A program made the translations under genes and the position numbers. DNA of 64,000 nucleotides from Fereydounia khargensis. Lineage: Eukaryota; Basidiomycota; Ustilaginomycetes; Urocystidales; Fereydouniaceae. A model generated the notes under the pieces. The model ran no database searches, was not told where the DNA came from, and saw nothing but the letters and a program-made list of their open reading frames with translations. The stretch covers positions 1-64,000 of the forward strand of contig JAOCZO010000022.1 in NCBI GenBank assembly GCA_026413255.1. Direction: 5' to 3'. Below, in pieces: positions 42,837-51,839 of this stretch (position 1 is its first letter; each line of letters starts with the position of its first letter).

Positions 42837-43354
42837 ATGGTATCATCCAAGGGCGAGCCTACACGACCAGATTTGCGAGAAGAGGCCAAGAAGGGTGAGC
42901 AGCGACAGGGAGCGGGAGCGGGAGCGTGAGCGTGAGCGAAACAAGGCGACTGACGCGGACGCCTCTGGCTCTGCTTGGGTGGTGGATAGAGGTGCTGCAG
43001 ATGGAAAAGGGAGGCGGGAAGGGATCCTGGTCTGCCTGGAAGGCGGGCGAGCTTGCACGGCGGTACGAAGCAAAGGGCGGGGACTATGAGGATACGGGGG
43101 AGAACAAGAACAAGGCCAAGAAGGGTACGCCTGAGCCCAAGACGCAAGACGACGACGGCAAACGCAAACAGGACGGGGATGGGGACGATGAATCCGCTCC
43201 GTCGAGCAAAAAGGCAAAGTCCGAGCCCATGCCCAAGGGCAAGCCCCAGCCCAAGGCCAAGGGCAAGGCCAAGGGCAAGGCGGAGGGTGCCAAGCCACGA
43301 GCCGTGGGGTCGAGAACGCAGCCGTCGCGGTCAGCCAAAAAGATTGCCGTGTAA
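42837..43354 (+). CDS. Small Lys-rich conserved fungal protein (KGEPT type), two exons
   Basis: Exons 42837-42894 and 42990-43354 give 140 aa. The intron (42895-42989) starts GTGAGC and ends ATAG, restoring REEAKKEVLQMEKGGGKGSW. The sequence KGEPTRPDLREEAKK, then KGSWSAWKAGELARRYEAKG and GDYEDTGENKNKAKKGTPEP, resembles a small protein I know as widely conserved but uncharacterised in fungi. The C-terminal half is a Lys/Pro/Gly-rich basic tail with KKAK and repeated PKGK/AKGK units, so it probably binds nucleic acid or is nuclear; this is inferred from charge only. A TATA box at 42766 precedes it. It is tandem with VPS8 and the RhoGAP gene. Confidence 0.83.
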
Positions 43355-43567
43355 AGACGTGCAGGGTACGGTAGATACAGTCTAGTCGAGTGTAACGAAT
43401 CTCAGCTCAGTGCGTGGTTCAGCAGAGGGTCGATCTGTGCAGCTCGTAAGGAAAAAAAAAAAAACGAGGGTGGGTGGGGGGGGGGGGGGGAAGTTTGCCA
43501 AGTCGAGGGGCCGACCCTAGATTCCTAGATTTTGGATCGCCCGCCTCGGCGTGGTAGCCATACTGAT

Positions 43568-43607
43568 CTGTACTGTACTGTACTGTACTGTACTGTACTG
43601 TACTGTA
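43568..43607. repeat. (TGTAC)8 pentanucleotide array
   Basis: Eight perfect TGTAC units form the cleanest copy of a pentamer repeat that recurs in many intergenic regions of this window. Confidence 0.95.
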
Positions 43608-43674
43608 TCTCTGTTACTGTATTACGAGGATCATGCTGGCTGGCCTGGCGTGCGTCCGGAATCTCGGTAGACGA

Positions 43675-43717
<43 letters not shown>

Positions 43718-43720
43718 TGT
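43675..43720. repeat. (GTGC)n tetranucleotide array
   Basis: About eleven GTGC/GCGT units lie in tandem in the intergenic region. Confidence 0.93.
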
Positions 43721-44053
43721 GGTGCGCAAGATGCATCACATCCGCAGCGTACGCCAACTGCGCCTCGATTGACGTTTGGGTTCTGCCCTGTCCTGTACTA
43801 TCCTGTATTGTACAGTACTGTCCTGTACTGTACTGTATGCAGCTGCGTCTGGTGGTCATTCTACAGCGTCAGCTTGCCGTTGCATACAGTACCGCACCGT
43901 ACCAGTACCGTACGCAGCAGACGCGGCTTGCTCGCTCGCCCACTTACTTGGCTCGCCCCTGGGCCACTCGACTGCACTGCACTGCACTGTACCGCACCGT
44001 ACCGTACAGTACCGTAACCGAGAGTGTGCCGCTGCTCCCCTAAACAGAACACG

Positions 44054-44081
44054 CTCACTCACTCACTCACTCACTCACTCA
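44054..44081. repeat. (CTCA)n tetranucleotide array
   Basis: About seven CTCA units. The same unit forms a longer array at 57325-57378. Confidence 0.9.
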
Positions 44082-44149
44082 GCACGCAGCAAGGCAAAAG
44101 CAGAGCAAAGCAAAAAGCACAGCAAGCCCCGGCCAACGTCCCATCTACC

Positions 44150-44176
44150 ACAGTACAGTACAGTACAGTACAGTAC
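44150..44176. repeat. (CAGTA)n pentanucleotide array
   Basis: Five tandem CAGTA units, the reverse-complement orientation of the TACTG pentamer at 43568. Confidence 0.92.
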
Positions 44177-44547
44177 TCTGCTTGCTCATTGACAACCACC
44201 ATCTCTCCCTCTCTCCATCCATTGCGTTGCGCGTCATACCCAGCCTCATTTTCCCTGCGCAACGCTGCCCTACGCCACCCTACCCTACCATCCTCCAGAT
44301 ACCATCCGCAAGGAACGAAACCACCCTTTTACCACCCAACTTAGCGTACAGCACATTATTTAAATTCCCATCCGCCTGCCCCGCACCCGCACCCGCACAT
44401 TACAGTAGATCCACCACACGGACAACGGCCCAAGTTACTCTATCTAACCCCCCATATATTTATTCCATTCTGGTCCTGTTCCTGTTCCGCAAAACGCACC
44501 ACAGTCACGATACGCGCCGCGCCGCCCCGCCCCGCCCCGCCTCGCAA

Positions 44548-46414
44548 ATGCCCGTCCCACTCGCAGCATCCACCTCGAGGGGTGCAGCCTCCCTCCACAG
44601 CAACTCGGCCATGGGCGAACACTCATCCCTAGCCAGCTCGAGCCAGACCCGTCTCCCCTCCCGCTCCCGCATGTCGCCCTCAGATGAACAGGCCTCCACC
44701 AAGGCCAGTCTCCGAGCCTGGTGGTCTGCATTCACAAAGACACGCCTCCCCGGCAGGGAGCGCAAACTCAACGAACACCGCGTCTTTGGCGTCCCCCTTC
44801 GTCAGTCCCTCAAGTATGCAAGCGTCGCCATCAGCATGGCCGGCGACGACGGACACCAGTACGTGTGGGGATATGTACCTGTCATTGTCGCCAAGATGGG
44901 CCTCTACCTCAAGGAGAATGGTAAGTCTCCATCCCCCATCTCGCCTTGCCGCAGCACACTCATCTCTCTCACAGCCACCGAGGTCGAGGGCGTCTTTCGC
45001 AAGGCTGGATCCGAAAAGCGCATGAAAGAGCTCCAAGAGACATTTGATACTCCACCAAGAGTGAGTCCCCTCTCTCCCTGCTCCCTGCTCCCTGCTCCCT
45101 GCTCCCTCCTACACCTTTGTGCTGACAATCGCCGCCCCCGCCCCCGCCCGACAGTACGGCAAGTCGGTCGACTGGACCAAGTACAGTGTCCACGACGCGG
45201 CAAGCGTCCTCCGAAGGTACTTTAACCACATGCCAGAGCCCATTGTACCACTCGACCTCTACACCGAGTTCCGCAACGTGATGGCCAAGGAGCCATTCGA
45301 CGCCGAGGGTGCCATCCGCACCTACCGCCTCCTCATCTCGAGCATGCCTCCAGCCAACCAGTATCTCCTGCTCTATGTTCTCGACCTTCTTGCCGTCTTT
45401 GCGCAAAAGTCGGACAAGAACCTGATGCCTTCGAGTAATCTCGCCGTCATCTTCCAGCCCGGCATGTTTTCCCACCCTTCTCACGTCCAGTCTGCGACAG
45501 AGCACAAGCTCGCTGTCCAGGTGCTCGAGTTTCTCATCGACAACCAGGACCATTTTGTGCTTGGCATGTCGCCCCCGCCGCCAACCAACTTTAACCCAGA
45601 CGAGCTCACTGCCGTGTCCAAGCCTTTGCCAGACGACCAGCTCATCCAGCCATCCGACTCGGATGAGGATCAGGGCGAGCTCGAGGCACACGAGGGTGGA
45701 GGTGCTCGGCTCATGCGTAGCCTTACCTCTCGGCCCAAAAAGTCGCCCGGCAAGCGGGGCGCCTTTGGTCGAGGCCGCAGGACGGCGGAGGACGCTCAAG
45801 TGGGCCTCGGCCTCGACGACCCTTTGCCCTTGCCCAGTGGGGACGACCTTCTGGGACCGGCGGCAGCTGCGACGCTGGCATCCGATGCCACCGCCCAGTC
45901 CCAGTCCCAGTCCCAGTCCCAGTCCCAGTCCCAGTCGTCCAAGGGTCTGGCTGCGGTGATCCCCAACGGTGCGAGCGGCCTGCGTAGGAGTCGGACTGCC
46001 CCCTCACGCAAGGCCGTCGACGGCTCGAGCCCGCTGCGGAGGGCTCGAAAGCCACGGGCCTCGGCAGGAAACACGATCACGACCAACGCCAGCGAGCAAC
46101 CGCTGCCCGCGCCACTGCCAGAGCTCGAGGTGCCTGTCGCACCTGGGTCGTCCATTGTGCCGGCAAGCTCACTCGCCCCATCATCCAACTCAGCGGCTGG
46201 GGCTGCATCCATGCAGAAGGCGGCCTCGAGCACTGGCGCTGTCGGACACGGAGAGCACAATGCGGGCGTGGCTGCGGCGGACTCGACACCGAGCTCGGCG
46301 CCAATGACGAAGAGCAACACCGTGACGGGCGTGGGCTCTGCAGACGTCGGACTACCCACGCCACCGCCGTCCAAGATCTTGGCGGGCTCGGACGCAGAGG
46401 CGGTGGAGCCATGA
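44548..46414 (+). CDS. RhoGAP-domain protein, SAC7/BAG7-like, three exons
   Basis: Exons 44548-44920, 44975-45060 and 45155-46414 encode 572 aa. Introns are GTAAGT...ACAG and GTGAGT...ACAG with matching phases. The RhoGAP domain (about residues 75-330) starts VFGVPLRQSLKYASVAIS and contains the arginine-finger segment EVEGVFRKAGSEKRMKELQ (about R133). It continues with VHDAASVLRRYFNHMPEPIV, PANQYLLLYVLDLLAVFAQK and KNLMPSSNLAVIFQPGMFSH. This matches Sac7/Bag7-type GAPs, which turn off Rho1 in cell-wall and actin signalling. The C-terminal half is disordered, with a Ser-Gln run from a hexanucleotide repeat at 45897-45935. The start ATG at 44548 begins a Ser-rich N-terminus; the frame is open upstream without similarity. 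The 3' end faces the histidine phosphatase gene. Confidence 0.93.
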
Positions 46415-46480
46415 GAGACGTTGCTTGCCCTCCTTGCATCTTGTTGTTTCTTCAGATGCCTCTTTGTTTCCCCCTTTTTC

Positions 46481-46481
<1 letters not shown>

Positions 46482-46515
<34 letters not shown>
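46482..46515. repeat. Poly-T tract (34 T) downstream of the RhoGAP gene
   Basis: An unbroken T run lies 67 bases after the RhoGAP stop, between convergent genes, followed by a (TG)n stretch at 46574-46590. It lies in the shared 3' region. Confidence 0.95.
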
Positions 46516-46628
46516 CCTTCTATGTGACAATTGGTAATGCAACGGGATGAACCGGTCGCTTTGCTAAAAGTACATGTGTGTGTGTGTGTGTTGGGAGAGC
46601 TTGAAGGGGTAATTGGTACTGTATCTCT

Positions 46629-47438
46629 CTAGAGTTTGCTTGGCGGCGCACTTGTGTCACTGGGTTGTGCTGGCCGTTCCTCATCGATCCAGTCTATGCC
46701 CATCCCGGGTTCAGTGACATTATCGGGGACGTGGCTAAAGCTCCAGTCGCGTTCCGTGCCGTTGGGGAGAAAATCGGCGTGAGCGTTGAGCACCTGTGTC
46801 CACGGGGCCGAGTCGAGGTCATGCACTGATGCTGTGCGTTTGTACAGGCTGAGGGTAGCGGTTCCTGCGCCAATGTGTTTGGTTGGGTTTTGTGTGAGAG
46901 CGCGGCCTAGGGCGATGAGGGTGGCTGCGTGTGAGCAGATGAGGATGCGGCGGTAGCCTAGGTGGGTGCAGCGGTGCTGGATGAGGCGGAGGATGGCGTG
47001 TGCACGGGCGTGGAGGGCTTGCTGGGATTCGCCGGCGCTGTCCGGGTAGAGGAGAGGGGACCAAGCGATGGCGGGCGCGCCGAGGCTGGGGACATGGTGT
47101 TGCATGGTGGCAGCGGACGCCGGGGCTGGATGGAGCCCGGTGTGCTTGGGGGCGGGGGGGAACCACTCGGCCACGCCAGGCTCGCAGACCATCGGGATAC
47201 CCAGGCGTTTCGCGGTCGGCGCGGCCGTCTGCAGGCAGCGGTAGTAGGGCGAGCTCACGATCAGCTCCGGCCGCTCCCCCTCAGGCAGCGCGGCCATGTA
47301 CTCGGCCAGAGCCTGCGCCTGGTTCTGCCCGTGCGCAGTGAGCACCGGATCGCGTGGCCGCCCCGTAGGCCAGAACGTCTCCCCGCCCACCCAGTTCATA
47401 CGGAACCCGTGCCGACAGATGTAGATGGTATCCAGCAT
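46629..47438 (-). CDS. Histidine phosphatase (phosphoglycerate-mutase-like) family protein
   Basis: This 269-residue single-exon protein has the phosphatase RHG signature at its start (YICRHGFRMNWVGG; phospho-accepting His at residue 10). Further family motifs are PVLTAHGQNQAQALAEYMAA, IVSSPYYRCLQTAAPTAKRL, PGVAEWFPPAPKHTGLHP and the second catalytic His in ILICSHAATLIALGRAL. The closest pattern I know is the fungal group related to the histidine-phosphatase half of TFIIIC subunit Tfc7 and to UBASH3-like enzymes, not glycolytic mutase. Substrate cannot be told from sequence. Both conserved His and the RHG Arg are present, so it is probably active. It converges on the RhoGAP gene and diverges from DUS2. 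Confidence 0.87.
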   Translation of the reverse strand: MLDTIYICRHGFRMNWVGGETFWPTGRPRDPVLTAHGQNQAQALAEYMAALPEGERPELIVSSPYYRCLQTAAPTAKRLGIPMVCEPGVAEWFPPAPKHTGLHPAPASAATMQHHVPSLGAPAIAWSPLLYPDSAGESQQALHARAHAILRLIQHRCTHLGYRRILICSHAATLIALGRALTQNPTKHIGAGTATLSLYKRTASVHDLDSAPWTQVLNAHADFLPNGTERDWSFSHVPDNVTEPGMGIDWIDEERPAQPSDTSAPPSKL

Positions 47439-48093
47439 CGCAGTGGTGGTCGTGGTCGAATGGAATGGAATGGAATCGCAGCAGCCCTCTCCGGCTCACA
47501 ACCTCGCTTTGCCGGTCCCACAGCGCCTCCGCCTCCGCCTCCCCCCGTTACCGGACGGGGTCGCCGCGTTCTGCTCTGTCGGCCGAATGAACGCCCACCG
47601 CGTCGTCCTGCTCACGACAGGTTTCCCTTCCTTTCCCTTTCCCACAGACCACTGTAACTTGCAGTAAGCTCTGGCTCTCTCTTTCTTCCTTCCCACGAGT
47701 CGGATAGATACGGTGATCATAGAGTGTCGGTCCAGGAGTGCTGAGTCGTGTCTTTGCTACCATCACATTCGATACTGCGGCTCCGCTCAGCTCGTTGGCG
47801 CAGCGCTGCCAGCACAGCACAGCACAGCTCCGCACAGCTCAGGCAAAAGACAATTCTTATAAAGAAACCACGAAAAATACTGTATAAAACTACAAACGCC
47901 GCTTCGACCTCCCTTTTCCCACTTTCCTCCACACCTCAGTGACGCTGACGGAACGCTGATTCACCTCACCGCTCGCGATAACCTAACCAAACCACGGGCA
48001 TAGATCGAACCACCATACATCACGTTCACCTGCACCTGCACCTGCACCTGAGAGTAGCCCCCTCCATTCCTCCTTTCCCCCACTCTCAGGTCC
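47439..48093. other. Divergent promoter region with TATA-like sites before DUS2
   Basis: This is 655 bp between the histidine phosphatase (-) and DUS2 (+). TATAAA occurs at 47858-47863 and TATAAAA at 47883-47889, about 200-235 bases upstream of the DUS2 ATG. A short AGCACAGCAC repeat lies at 47812-47838 and a CACCTG repeat at 48027-48050. No gene is seen. Confidence 0.55.
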
Positions 48094-50511
48094 ATGAATA
48101 TCAGCCCTCACATCTTGACCAGCGCTGCCCTCCGTTTCACCATCTCCAGTACTAGACCTAGACTTTGCGCCACACGACCAGCTCCACGACTCTTCTCCCA
48201 CGCCCTGCCAGCTAGCACTAGCACCAGCATGCCCTCTGTCGCACAGATCCCCACACCGCTCTCAGCCATGAGCAGCGTTCCTCCTGCCAAGCGTGCCAAG
48301 TACGACGACGGCGAGCCTCAGATGCATGCCCAGACTCCCGCCGAGACCGCTCTGCCCCTGTCCCTGCCCCTGCCGCTCAGCACCTCCCCGCTTAGCTACG
48401 AGAACGGCATCTTCCTTGCCCCCATGGTCCGTATCGGCACCCTCCCAACCCGCCTCCTCGCCCTCGAGTATGGCGCTGACCTCGTCTGGGGCCCAGAGAT
48501 TGTCGACCGCGCCATCATCGGCACCGAGCGTCGCGTCCACCCCACCACGGGCGTCGTCGAGTTTCTCAAGGACGACAAGCTAATCTATTCGTGCCACCCT
48601 ATCGAGCGCCCCTACCTCGTATACCAGGTCGGCAGCTCCAACCCGGACCTGGCCGCCCAGGCTGTCCGCATCGTCACCGCGCACGACGACGTGGCCGCCA
48701 TCGACCTCAACTGCGGGTGTCCCAAACCCTTCTCTACCCACGCCGGCATGGGCGCCAACCTCCTCTACACCCCGGATCTGCTCTGCGACATTCTCCGCGC
48801 CATGCGCCGCGCTGCGCCCACCCACGTCGCAGTCACCTGCAAGATCCGCCTCCTCCCCAAGCAGGACGACACGCTCCGCCTCGTCGAGCAGATCGTGCGC
48901 ACCGGCGCAATCGAGTGCCTCACCGTCCACTGCCGCACCAAGGACATGCGCCCACGCGAGCCCGCTCTGCTCGACCGCCTTGGCGAGATTGTGGACCACG
49001 TCCAGCGCATCGCCCGCAGCATGGGCCGCAAGATCCCCGTCGTCTCGAACGGCGACTGCTGGGACGCACAGGTCGCCTCGGGCATCAAGGACCTCACTGG
49101 CGTCACGTCGACCATGATTGCCCGTGGCGCAGAGGCCAATCCCTCCTGCTTCCGCCGCGAGGGCAACCTCAGCGTCCCCGAGACGGTGGCGCCCAAGTGG
49201 GTCACCTACGCCCTGGCACTCAACAACCCGCTCGGCAACACCAAGTACTGTCTCGGCCAGCTGGCCTTCAAGCCATCCGACTCGATCCCCAAGGAGGCCC
49301 AGCGCGAGCGCATGGTCTCCAAGCGCCAGCTCTCGGCCATTCGTACCGGGATTGCCCAGGCCAAAACGCTCGAGGACTTGGCGCGCGTGTTTGACATTGA
49401 CCCAGAAGCTGTCCGCGCACGCAACGTGGAGACTGACATTCTCGCACAGTTGCGTGACGCGCTGGCTGCGCGTGGTGGTGTGCAAGCAAGCAGCGGCAGC
49501 GGCAGCGGCAGCGGTGGGTCTGATGGGCAGCGCGTCGGCGCGGTCGTGGGCAATGCGAATGAGAGCTCTGGCTCCAGCTCTGGTGGTGGCAGCGGCAGCG
49601 GCCGTGCGGGAGATGGGCAGGCGCACGGCGACAACCTGAGCCGAGCGAACAAGGCGTCGCCGCAGCCTGAATGGAAGCAGCTGATTGCCGAGGGCATCAG
49701 CAAGTACATTAAGGACGAAAAGTCGATCCTGTACTATGCGCTGTCGACCGTCGAGTCGCCGAGCTCGGTGCACGATGCCGCCAAGCCGCACGTGCGGTAC
49801 GTCGTGCACCGCGGCTTTGTCAACGAGCGACGTGACGGGGAGGCTGCGGGTGGTGTGGCGGCGCAGAACCCGGCGTTTGGGTCGAGCCCGTGTCTGCTGA
49901 CGACGACGGACGTGCGCACGCCCAAGGTGGAGCAGCTGACGTCGCAGTCTGGCCTGCGGGCCGAGGGGACGGACGGGTCGCGCGGCGGGGAGAGCGAGAT
50001 TGCATGGTGGATCGAGTCGGCGCAGATGCAGTTGCGCATCTCTGGCACTCTGCACGTCCTGCCGCGCGCTGGGCATGCTCTGCGCGCGCGCTTCCCGTTC
50101 GAGCGCCTCTCGCCGCCCCACGCACCGGGTGTGGCCGAGACGGAGCGCTTTGACTGGGACGCGGAGCGCACTCGGATCTTTAACAAGCTGAACGCAGGCC
50201 TGCTCGCCTCGTTCTGCCGCCCCACGCCGGGCTCAGACCACCCGGCGGGCGAGGCGGCGCTCGCCAGTGCGCGCCCCAAGGACGCGACCAACTCGCCTTG
50301 GCCACTCGAGCTGCCGCAGCCCGGTGGGGAAGAGACGGAGGAGCAGCGCCAGCAGCTCGCCGAGGCCGAGCGCAACTTTGCCCTGGTCGTCATGGAGCCG
50401 CGGCGCGTGGATGTGGTCAAGTTGGCCGACGACCAGCGCACGATCTACGAGCTCAGGCCAGGGCACACGGCCGCACGGGGAGAGTGGACGGCGCGCCGAG
50501 TGGTTCCTTGA
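48094..50511 (+). CDS. DUS2: tRNA-dihydrouridine synthase 2 fused to an Alr4036-type FMN-binding PPOX domain
   Basis: This 805-codon frame joins two flavin domains. Residues about 105-470 are Dus2 (yeast Smm1), which reduces U20 in tRNA: IFLAPMVRIGTLPTRLLALE, DLVWGPEIVDRAI, the catalytic-loop segment AAIDLNCGCPKPFSTHAG (Cys209 as general acid) and the LTVHCRTKDMR region. After a Gly/Ser linker, residues about 523-805 match the pyridoxamine-phosphate-oxidase-like Alr4036 family. Matching motifs are VRYVVHRGFVNE, LTTTDVRTPKVEQLTSQ, SEIAWWIESAQMQLRISG, ERFDWDAERTRIFNKLNAGL, ASFCRPTPGSDHP and NFALVVMEPRRVDVVKLADD, ending ARRVVP. No in-frame Met occurs between M407 and M645, so the second domain has no start of its own. 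Residues 1-45 lack acidic residues and carry five Arg, like a mitochondrial presequence; M46 (48229) could start a cytosolic form. Confidence 0.9.
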   Translation: MNISPHILTSAALRFTISSTRPRLCATRPAPRLFSHALPASTSTSMPSVAQIPTPLSAMSSVPPAKRAKYDDGEPQMHAQTPAETALPLSLPLPLSTSPLSYENGIFLAPMVRIGTLPTRLLALEYGADLVWGPEIVDRAIIGTERRVHPTTGVVEFLKDDKLIYSCHPIERPYLVYQVGSSNPDLAAQAVRIVTAHDDVAAIDLNCGCPKPFSTHAGMGANLLYTPDLLCDILRAMRRAAPTHVAVTCKIRLLPKQDDTLRLVEQIVRTGAIECLTVHCRTKDMRPREPALLDRLGEIVDHVQRIARSMGRKIPVVSNGDCWDAQVASGIKDLTGVTSTMIARGAEANPSCFRREGNLSVPETVAPKWVTYALALNNPLGNTKYCLGQLAFKPSDSIPKEAQRERMVSKRQLSAIRTGIAQAKTLEDLARVFDIDPEAVRARNVETDILAQLRDALAARGGVQASSGSGSGSGGSDGQRVGAVVGNANESSGSSSGGGSGSGRAGDGQAHGDNLSRANKASPQPEWKQLIAEGISKYIKDEKSILYYALSTVESPSSVHDAAKPHVRYVVHRGFVNERRDGEAAGGVAAQNPAFGSSPCLLTTTDVRTPKVEQLTSQSGLRAEGTDGSRGGESEIAWWIESAQMQLRISGTLHVLPRAGHALRARFPFERLSPPHAPGVAETERFDWDAERTRIFNKLNAGLLASFCRPTPGSDHPAGEAALASARPKDATNSPWPLELPQPGGEETEEQRQQLAEAERNFALVVMEPRRVDVVKLADDQRTIYELRPGHTAARGEWTARRVVP

Positions 50512-50633
50512 TCTGATCTACTGCACTGCACTGTACTGTACTGAAGCTTGGGCTGCTGGATGTTTTAAACGTAGAAATACGGAATGAGATTAAAAGTACA
50601 AACAAGGGCGGAGGGGTTGGGGGTTGCCGGGGT

Positions 50634-51511
50634 TTACTCGAGCGGGCAGTGGTCCATTTCGACTGGCTGCTGTGGTTGTGCTTGTGATTGTGCTTGTGGT
50701 TGTGCTTGTGGTTGTGCTTGTGGTTCGGCGGGGGGCGGTGGAGCGTCAGACTGGGCGCCTTTCCACCACGAGACGAGACCGAGTCCCTGGCCTGCGATCG
50801 AGCACTGTTTCCGGTGGCGGTGGCGGTGGCGGTGGCGGTGGGGGGTGGGTGACTGTTGTTAGAATGTCGTGCTCGCTGGGCTGGGGGCTGGGGGCTGGGG
50901 GCTGTGGTACTTACGGTGATAGAGTAGTGTGGTCTGGCGTCGCTCTTTGCGACCTCCTTGTGGTGTTCGCCGCCCTCGGGGACGGGGGGGCCGGGTTCAG
51001 CGTCGTAGAAGGACTCGCTCTCGACGACCAAGCGGATCTCCTCTCCCGTGTCGAGGTACATTCTGTCCTCGGGGGCGCTGAGGAGGGGGTCGTCGGCGAC
51101 CTGCTTGTTCTGTGGTTCGTAGAGCCAGAAGAAGGCGCGTTCCTGGTGGTCGAATGCGGAGGGTGCGGGGACGAGGTGGGCGGGGACGTAGATGTCGTCG
51201 AAGAAGCCCAGGCTGACGCGGATACCAGACTCGTCGGACGACTTGATGCGGCCCACGAGCACCTCTGTCACAAAGGGCCGGAACACGATCAGCCGGAACA
51301 CGACGTGGTAGTACAAACACCCATCCCCCCAGCGCACCTTGCCCTCCGAGACGGCCAGAATGTCAAACAGCGATATACACAGCCCCACCGAGTGCAGAAC
51401 CCGGTTCGCATACTTGAGGTTGATCTGGTCGCTCAGCGAGTCCACCGTCGAGTAGGCCAGCGTGGACGGATGCAGCCGGATCGTATCCGACACCTCGGTG
51501 AGTACAAACAT
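50634..51511 (-). CDS. RPC25: RNA polymerase III subunit RPC25/RPC8, two exons
   Basis: Exons 51511-50915 and 50804-50634 encode 255 aa (yeast Rpc25: 212). It pairs with Rpc17 to form the Pol III stalk, which acts in initiation. The start MFVLTEVSDTIRLHPSTL and the Rpb7-like N-terminal region (NLKYANRVLHSVGLCISLFD) are typical. The OB-fold part includes FRPFVTEVLVGRIKSSDESG, IRVSLGFFDDIYVPAHLVP and FDHQERAFFWLYEPQNKQ. Splicing (intron 50914-50805, GTAAGT...ACAG) adds SIAGQGLGLVSWWKGA, which matches the family's C-terminus. A lineage-specific tail of Gln-Ala/Gln-Pro dipeptides follows, from a repeat at 50688-50722. It shares a 328-bp divergent promoter with SAM50. Confidence 0.94.
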
Positions 51512-51839
51512 TGTCGCGCAACAATGAGCCTGAACCAGAACCAGAACCAGAACCGCAGCCTGCCTTGTACTGACTGCCCTGTACTGTCTCCTCTGTTCTG
51601 TTTTCGTCGTCGTATCGTGTGTCTTGGTGGTTTCCATTCGACCAGAAGATGGCCGAAAATTAAAACAAACGACGGGTCTTCGCGGCTCAGTCGTCCTCTC
51701 GGCCGTAACTTTTCCAAAAAAAAGAAAAAGAAAAAAGCCCAAAGAGCGAAAGGCAATGAATGCAATGCAGTCAGTCAGTCGACTCCACTTGGCTCGTTTT
51801 CCGACAACCGCACCATCACCACGGCACGGCAAGCCAACC
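51512..51839. promoter_or_regulatory. Bidirectional promoter between RPC25 and SAM50
   Basis: Only 328 bp separate the two start codons. The interval holds an AACCAG repeat (51529-51553), a TACTGTCTC/TGTACTG patch near 51565-51590 and an A-rich tract at 51713-51738 just upstream of SAM50. In-frame ATGs upstream of SAM50 (about 51755-51766) could extend its N-terminus. Confidence 0.6.

Larger units (their letters stand above)
43355..44547. other. 1.2-kb intergenic region dominated by simple repeats
   Basis: Between two plus-strand genes the sequence is largely microsatellites: poly-A (43450-43463), poly-G (about 43476-43490), GTACT units, GTGC units, CTCA units and AGTAC units. GTACT-like patches also occur at 43796-43838, 43895-43913 and 43988-44016. 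The last 200 bases look like the leader of the RhoGAP gene. Open frames here are repeat-derived. Confidence 0.75.

Noticed and set aside
43568-44176. CRISPR-like or centromeric array
   Set aside because: Units are 4-5 bp with no spacers; these are simple microsatellites in a eukaryotic genome.
48580-50121. A 513-codon minus-strand open frame opposite DUS2
   Set aside because: Composition is typical of an antisense frame to a GC3-rich gene, while the plus strand has catalytic motifs.
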